A stretch of 64,000 nt of DNA from Natronomonas halophila (GTDB taxonomy: Archaea > Halobacteriota > Halobacteria > Halobacteriales > Haloarculaceae). The notes below the pieces were generated by a model that was not told the origin of the DNA, did no database searches, and saw only the letters and a list, made by a program, of their open reading frames with translations. The stretch lies in NCBI RefSeq assembly GCF_013391085.1, contig NZ_CP058334.1:1-64000 (forward strand), written 5' to 3'. Positions within the stretch are counted from its first letter, which is position 1; the number at the start of each line of letters is the position of its first letter. The position numbers were made by a program, and so were the translations under genes. Below are positions 59,752 to 64,000 of the stretch, piece after piece.

Positions 59752-60762
59752 ATGCGCGTCGCAGCCTTCACCGATTTCGGCGACGGCGATAATGTCGAGA
59801 TACAGGAACGACCCGACCCCGAACCGGCCCCCGAGGAGGCCGTCATCGACGTCGAAGCCTGCTCGCTGAACCGTCACGACCTCTGGATTCTACAGGGTGA
59901 CTCGGCGATGGTCACCGAGGGGGCACTTCCCTTCGTCTCCGGGTTGGACGCTGCCGGCGTCGTCCGTGAGGCCGGCGACCGGGCCGCCGTCTCGGAGGGC
60001 GACCGGGTCGTCCTCTGCCCGAACCAGACCTGCGGCACCTGCGAGTTCTGCCGGGAAGGCCCCGAAACCCACTGCAAGCAGTTCATGCTCTACCACGGCG
60101 CGCTGGCCGAACAAGCGCTGGTCGATGCGAGCCGTCTCATCCAACTCCCCGACAACGTTGGCTTCCGGGAGGCGGCCGCGCTTCCGACGGCCTATCTCAC
60201 CGCTTGGCGCATGCTCAAGGTTGCCGATGTCGGGCCGACGGACCTCGTTTTCATCCCCGGCGCGACGGGTGGCGTCGGCGTCGCGGCCGTCCAACTGGCC
60301 GACGTTCTGGGTGCCGAATCCATCGGCACCTCGACGTCGCAGCGGAAACTCGCCCGTCTCGAAGAGTTCGGGTGTGACTATACCGTCCAGTCGGCCGACC
60401 CCGACGAACTCGTCCACGAGGTGCGAACCATCGGCGACCCCGACGCTGTCATCAATCATCTCGGTGGCGAGTTCACACAGGCCGGCCTCGAAGCCATGAA
60501 ACGGGCCGGTACGATGGTGATTTGCGGCCGGACTGCCGGCGGTGGCTCCTCGTTCAAGGTCGCGCCCTTCTTCCTCAAGCATCAGGAAATCGTCGGGTCG
60601 ACGATGGGGACCCAACCCGAACTGGAGACGCTCGTCGAGTTGCTCGGCGAGGAAGCCTTCGACCCGCCGGTCGGCGACACGTACGACCTGTCGGAGACCG
60701 GACAGGCGTTCGACGACATGATAGAGCGGGACGCCTTCGGAAAACTGGTCGTGGAACCGTAA
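59752..60762 (+). CDS. MDR-family zinc-binding dehydrogenase / quinone reductase-like
   Basis: 336 aa, medium-chain dehydrogenase/reductase. The N-terminal GroES-like domain has a structural zinc site C94-x2-C97-x2-C100-x7-C108 (CGTCEFCREGPETHC). The cofactor loop GATGGVG lies at 170-176. The usual catalytic zinc cysteine region reads ACSLNRHDLW, similar to quinone reductases, so whether a catalytic zinc is bound is uncertain. The ATG is chosen at MRVAAFTDFG, the family start; the longer frame is repeat DNA. Possible alcohol or acyl-substrate dehydrogenase linked to the adjacent module. Confidence 0.85.
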   Translation: MRVAAFTDFGDGDNVEIQERPDPEPAPEEAVIDVEACSLNRHDLWILQGDSAMVTEGALPFVSGLDAAGVVREAGDRAAVSEGDRVVLCPNQTCGTCEFCREGPETHCKQFMLYHGALAEQALVDASRLIQLPDNVGFREAAALPTAYLTAWRMLKVADVGPTDLVFIPGATGGVGVAAVQLADVLGAESIGTSTSQRKLARLEEFGCDYTVQSADPDELVHEVRTIGDPDAVINHLGGEFTQAGLEAMKRAGTMVICGRTAGGGSSFKVAPFFLKHQEIVGSTMGTQPELETLVELLGEEAFDPPVGDTYDLSETGQAFDDMIERDAFGKLVVEP

Positions 60763-60798
60763 TTTCCTGACCCGCCGAGTTGTGGCGGTTTCGATGGC

Positions 60799-61212
60799 CT
60801 ATCGTTCGGCCGTATCGACCGACGGCAGGGCGTAATCCAGCGGCACGTAGATGACGAGCGTATAGATTATCGCGACGGCGAAGGGCAGAACGTAGGCGCC
60901 CTCGAAGACGAACCGCATCGCGATGGCGACCATGCCGCCGCTCGCGAGGCCGATCCCGACCGCCGCGCGGCGAGTGTGATCGCCGTCGACGTCGGTCGCG
61001 TTGCCCTGCTGGACGGCTTCCCGATAGATGAAGTACGGCAGATACAGGAAGGTCCCGCTGCCGACGAGGAGGCCGATCAAGCCGCCGAACAGGAGGTCAT
61101 CGAAGAGGACGTAACCGAGATACGCGAACACGGGAACCATCAGGACGAACGCTGCTTGCCCGAGGCGCTCGGGCGCGAGGACGCTTTCGGAGGGGTGGTT
61201 GGACATATCCAT
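60799..61212 (-). CDS. small polytopic membrane protein, unknown function
   Basis: 137 aa with four hydrophobic segments (LMVPVFAYLGYVLFDDLLFG, LLVGSGTFLYLPYFIY, VGIGLASGGMVAIAMRFVF, YVLPFAVAIIYTLVIYVPL) and acidic ends. No family recognised. ATG at the given position or two codons later. It is convergent with the MDR gene and 72 nt from the lipoprotein gene on the same strand. Confidence 0.65.
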   Translation of the reverse strand: MDMSNHPSESVLAPERLGQAAFVLMVPVFAYLGYVLFDDLLFGGLIGLLVGSGTFLYLPYFIYREAVQQGNATDVDGDHTRRAAVGIGLASGGMVAIAMRFVFEGAYVLPFAVAIIYTLVIYVPLDYALPSVDTAER

Positions 61213-61284
61213 CGACCACCTCGTCCGACCGGCCAGTAACTCTTCGGGTGAGTTCGGCGCGCGTATCGACGCCGCGGGTGGCGA

Positions 61285-62313
61285 CTAGCCGATTTCGACG
61301 TCGATTTTCGACGTGCTGCTGATACGGAACCGCGCCTCGTAGTAGTCGCCGTCGCGCTCGTAGAACCGGAGCCAACTCGCTACCTCCCTTCCCTCCGGCA
61401 TCTCTACCTCGGCGACCGACAGCGACGATTGGAGCGACGCGAAGGCGTCGGAGGGCGGCGGGTTCTCGTGGTAGCCGGTTATCGCGGTCGATTCGTCGAG
61501 AATCGACGCTTCCTCCTCGGGAAGCGACTCCGAGGTAAACGATGCGACGACGTGTTCGGCCCCGACGTGTTCGACGAACGACTCGCGACTCTCGGCGACG
61601 GCTTCGAGACTGTGGGTGTATCGGGTCGTCTCCACGGCCTCCCGTTCGACGTGGAGCCGCAAGGCGAGTTCCGCGGGGCCGAACTCGTTGTCGGGTTCGA
61701 TGCGCGCGTACTCGAACGGTGGGTCGGGGACCAACTCGCTGTCCTCGGGCGACAGGGGTCCGAAGAAGACCACGCCGCGACGGTAGGCGGGTTTGTCGGC
61801 CTGGCTTTCGTCCTCTATTTCCGCGAGGACGGCCTCGCTGATGGCCCGGTCGAGGATTCGCGCATCGAGTTCGGAACGACCCTCCTGCGGTGTAGTCGTG
61901 TAATCAACGTCGGCGGGCAGTTCGTCCAGTGGTTCCATCCAGACGACCCACCGTTCGAGGGTGACTGGTTCGGCCTCGACGCGGACCCGCTGATAGGTTC
62001 CATCGACCTCGGTGTAGGCGGGCCGATAGCCGTCTTCACCGCTGGGTCGTTCTTCGACCAGCGGAATCTCGACGGACGCGACGCTGCCGGTTTCGCGCAA
62101 CTCCTCGGCCAGCGCCTCGGCGTCCGATTCGTCGTAGTGGAACGCGTTCGAGGCCGGCCGCCACGTGAACAGTTCGACGGGGTCGGCGCCGCCCTCGGGG
62201 TCGCTTTTGAGCGTGTGTCGTGTCGACCCGAGGAGCGAACACCCCGCAAGCGCGGCCGTTCCCGTGGCCGCAAGGCCCGTCAGAAAGCGTCGTCGAGTCG
62301 TGCGGGAGGGCAT
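61285..62313 (-). CDS. Tat-type lipoprotein of unknown function
   Basis: 342 aa. MPSRTTRRRFLTGLAATGTAALAGC is a clear Tat signal (RRRF) with a lipobox, Cys25 becoming the lipid anchor. The mature part is acidic and contains a repeated-looking WVVWMEPLDELP region but no recognised domain. A TATA-like CATTTACC lies about 27 nt upstream on the minus strand, suggesting a leaderless mRNA. The product should be attached to the outer face of the membrane. Confidence 0.7.
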   Translation of the reverse strand: MPSRTTRRRFLTGLAATGTAALAGCSLLGSTRHTLKSDPEGGADPVELFTWRPASNAFHYDESDAEALAEELRETGSVASVEIPLVEERPSGEDGYRPAYTEVDGTYQRVRVEAEPVTLERWVVWMEPLDELPADVDYTTTPQEGRSELDARILDRAISEAVLAEIEDESQADKPAYRRGVVFFGPLSPEDSELVPDPPFEYARIEPDNEFGPAELALRLHVEREAVETTRYTHSLEAVAESRESFVEHVGAEHVVASFTSESLPEEEASILDESTAITGYHENPPPSDAFASLQSSLSVAEVEMPEGREVASWLRFYERDGDYYEARFRISSTSKIDVEIG

Positions 62314-62406
62314 ACGCCCATCTGTGGGAAGCGTCCGGTAAATGCCTTCAGGAGGGACAAACGAGCGGTTTAGTTACGGCCTGTCACGCGGGCGCCGGCA
62401 AGGGGA

Positions 62407-64000
62407 TTACTCGCCCCAGTTGCGGCGCTCGGTGGGGCGCTCCGAGAGCGCCATCACGTCGAGGGGTTCGTCCTTCGTCTCGATGGCTTCCAGCGCCGCG
62501 CGGGCGCTCGGCACCGTCGAGAAGTAGGTGATGGTTTCCTCGACGGCGACTTCGAGGACGTCGCGGTCACGCGAGAAGATGACGTCGACTTCGCCGTCGC
62601 GGAGCGACTGGTTCAGGTCGTCGAACTCGTCTTTCTCGTAGACGTCGAAGTGACGTTCGGCGTTCTCGCGGACGTCCGAGATGTCCTCGTTCTTCTGGGA
62701 CATCCCGCGGAGCGTTTCGAGGTCGACGATGGCCGTCCCCTCGGTCGGGATGGCCTTGCCGGTCGCCGACTGGGCCTTGAGGTAGGCCTTGCCGAACGAG
62801 CGGGCCGTGCCCATGACCTCGCCGGTCGATTTCATCTCGGGGCCGAGACGCGGGTCCGAACCCGGCAGGCGGTCGAACGGAAGGACGACTTCCTTGACCG
62901 AGACGTGCTCGGGAACCTGCTCGTGGGCTTGCAGTTCTTCGAGGGAGTTCCCCACCATCGTCTTCGCTGCGAGTTTCGCAATCGGGACGCCCGTCGCCTT
63001 CGAGACGAAGGGCACGGTACGTGACGAGCGCGGGTTGGCTTCGAGCACGTAGACCTCGCCGTCGCGGACGGCCAACTGGACGTTCAGCAGGCCGACCGTA
63101 TCCAGTGCGCGGGCGATGTCGAGTGCGACCTCGCGGACGCGTTCGAGCGTCTCCTGCGACAGCGAGCGCGGCGGAATCATACACGCGGAGTCGCCGGAGT
63201 GGACACCGGCGGCCTCGACGTGTTCCATGATGCCGCCGATGAGGACGTCGTCGCCGTCGGCGACTGCGTCCACGTCCAGTTCCACCGCGTCTGCGAGGAA
63301 CTCGTCGACGAGGATTGGTTTGTCCGGCGAGACGCGGACGGCTTCCTCGATGTATTCCTCGAGTTCCTCGTCGGAGTAGACCACGTCCATCGCGCGGCCG
63401 CCCAGCACGTAGGACGGGCGCACGAGGACCGGATAGCCGACGTCGTGGGCGAGGTCGAGGGCCTCTTGCTTGCTGGTCGCCGTGCCGCCATCGGGCTGGC
63501 TGATGCCGAGTTCGTCCATCAGGACGTTGAATCGGTCGCGGTCCTCCGCGAGATCCATCGCCTCGACGGAGGTACCCATGATTTCGCAGTCGAGGTCGCG
63601 ACGCTCGAGTTCCTTCTCGAGCGGTTCGCCGACGTTGACGGAGGTCTGACCGCCGAACTGGACCATCACGCCGTCGGCGTTGGTCTCCTCGACGATGTCG
63701 GCGACCTCTTCGGCCGTAATCGGCTCGAAGAACAGGCCGTCGGAGGTGTCGTAGTCCGTCGAGACCGTCTCGGGGTTGTTGTTGACGACGTGGGCGTCGA
63801 TGCCCATGTCCTCCAACGCGCGGACGGCGTGGACCGCACAGTAGTCGAACTCCACGCCCTGCCCGATGCGGATGGGGCCGCCGCCGACCACGACGACCGA
63901 CTCGACGTCGGTGTCGACCTGCACCTCGCTGGTCCCGTATCCCGTTGGTGGCTCACGCGCGGAGTAGTAGTAGGGCGTCGACGCGCGGAACTCGCCGGCA
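62407..64000 (-). CDS. carB: carbamoyl-phosphate synthase large subunit (5' end outside window)
   Basis: Partial; about 530 C-terminal residues are present and the frame runs off the window edge. It makes carbamoyl phosphate for pyrimidines and arginine. The visible part is the second ATP-grasp half, which phosphorylates carbamate: GGGPIRIGQGVEFDYCAVHA at its start, VLVRPSYVLGGRAM, and NVQLAVRDGEVYVLEANPRSSRT. It ends with the short MGS-like regulatory domain. A GTG 76 nt inside the edge is only an internal codon, since coding (YYYSAREPPTGYG) continues upstream. CarA is not in the window. Confidence 0.95.
   Translation of the reverse strand, partial: AGEFRASTPYYYSAREPPTGYGTSEVQVDTDVESVVVVGGGPIRIGQGVEFDYCAVHAVRALEDMGIDAHVVNNNPETVSTDYDTSDGLFFEPITAEEVADIVEETNADGVMVQFGGQTSVNVGEPLEKELERRDLDCEIMGTSVEAMDLAEDRDRFNVLMDELGISQPDGGTATSKQEALDLAHDVGYPVLVRPSYVLGGRAMDVVYSDEELEEYIEEAVRVSPDKPILVDEFLADAVELDVDAVADGDDVLIGGIMEHVEAAGVHSGDSACMIPPRSLSQETLERVREVALDIARALDTVGLLNVQLAVRDGEVYVLEANPRSSRTVPFVSKATGVPIAKLAAKTMVGNSLEELQAHEQVPEHVSVKEVVLPFDRLPGSDPRLGPEMKSTGEVMGTARSFGKAYLKAQSATGKAIPTEGTAIVDLETLRGMSQKNEDISDVRENAERHFDVYEKDEFDDLNQSLRDGEVDVIFSRDRDVLEVAVEETITYFSTVPSARAALEAIETKDEPLDVMALSERPTERRNWGE

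Noticed and set aside
1-64000. CRISPR array, tRNA or rRNA genes, complete insertion sequence
   Set aside because: No regularly spaced repeat array, no tRNA-like T-loop or rRNA segment, and no transposase-like protein was recognised on either strand.

Overview
This window comes from a haloarchaeon (class Halobacteria); I do not name a genus. The DNA is GC-rich with strong third-position GC. The encoded proteins are rich in Asp and Glu. Tat (twin-arginine) signals and lipoboxes mark the secreted proteins. Many genes have a TATA box about 25-30 nt before the start codon, which suggests leaderless transcripts. Archaeal marker genes include isopentenyl phosphate kinase, GatE, transcription factor S, archaeal Elp3, a RAD55/KaiC-like protein and an HTH-10 (bacterio-opsin-activator type) regulator. 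I saw no tRNA, rRNA, CRISPR array or complete insertion sequence.

Layout. 0-1.8 kb: mevalonate kinase and isopentenyl phosphate kinase (archaeal isoprenoid pathway). 1.9-8 kb: fatty-acid type genes (two AMP-forming acyl-CoA ligases, an MBL hydrolase, an acyl-CoA dehydrogenase, a 2,4-dienoyl-CoA-reductase-like SDR). 8-15 kb: MutY, a PiT phosphate transporter, membrane proteins of unknown role and a MATE exporter. 15-25 kb: an accessory redox island with two paralogous winged-helix/zinc-ribbon regulators, a DsbA/SpxH-like thiol oxidoreductase, a glutathionyl-hydroquinone-reductase-like GST, AzlCD, DoxX, an acyl-CoA dehydrogenase with a trans-sulfuration PLP lyase, an FMN reductase with an HxlR regulator, and an SDR. 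26-31 kb: tandem zinc microproteins, a histidine kinase and a large secreted M14 peptidase. 31-40 kb: an apparent acetone carboxylase operon (acxABC order) with an HTH-10 activator and two flanking acyl-CoA ligases. 40-54.9 kb: mainly housekeeping and information genes (degenerate RecJ-like protein, Elp3, GatE, TFS, KaiC-like protein, beta-RFAP synthase). 55-64 kb: IlvD, a divergent acyl-CoA dehydrogenase/phosphotransferase pair resembling ACAD10/11 and LvaC/LvaA, an MDR dehydrogenase, and the C-terminal half of CarB.

How they work together. Three catabolic themes all feed acyl-CoA pools: beta-oxidation-like genes near 5 kb, ketone carboxylation plus CoA activation at 31-40 kb, and a putative 4-hydroxyacyl-CoA module at 57-59.5 kb. 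The 15-25 kb island looks like a thiol/quinone stress response. Two pairs of its transcription units share distinctive promoter motifs. One is a 19-bp-period repeat next to TATA (upstream of the DsbA-like and DoxX units). The other is a TGRAA-N4-TTCCA dyad (upstream of the acyl-CoA dehydrogenase and FMN reductase units).

Other structure worth attention: three copies of a 175-215 bp structured repeat, each placed immediately 3' of a stop codon in the same orientation relative to the gene it follows; mirrored operators over the two start sites of the divergent acyl-CoA dehydrogenase/phosphotransferase pair; and small translationally coupled ORFs.
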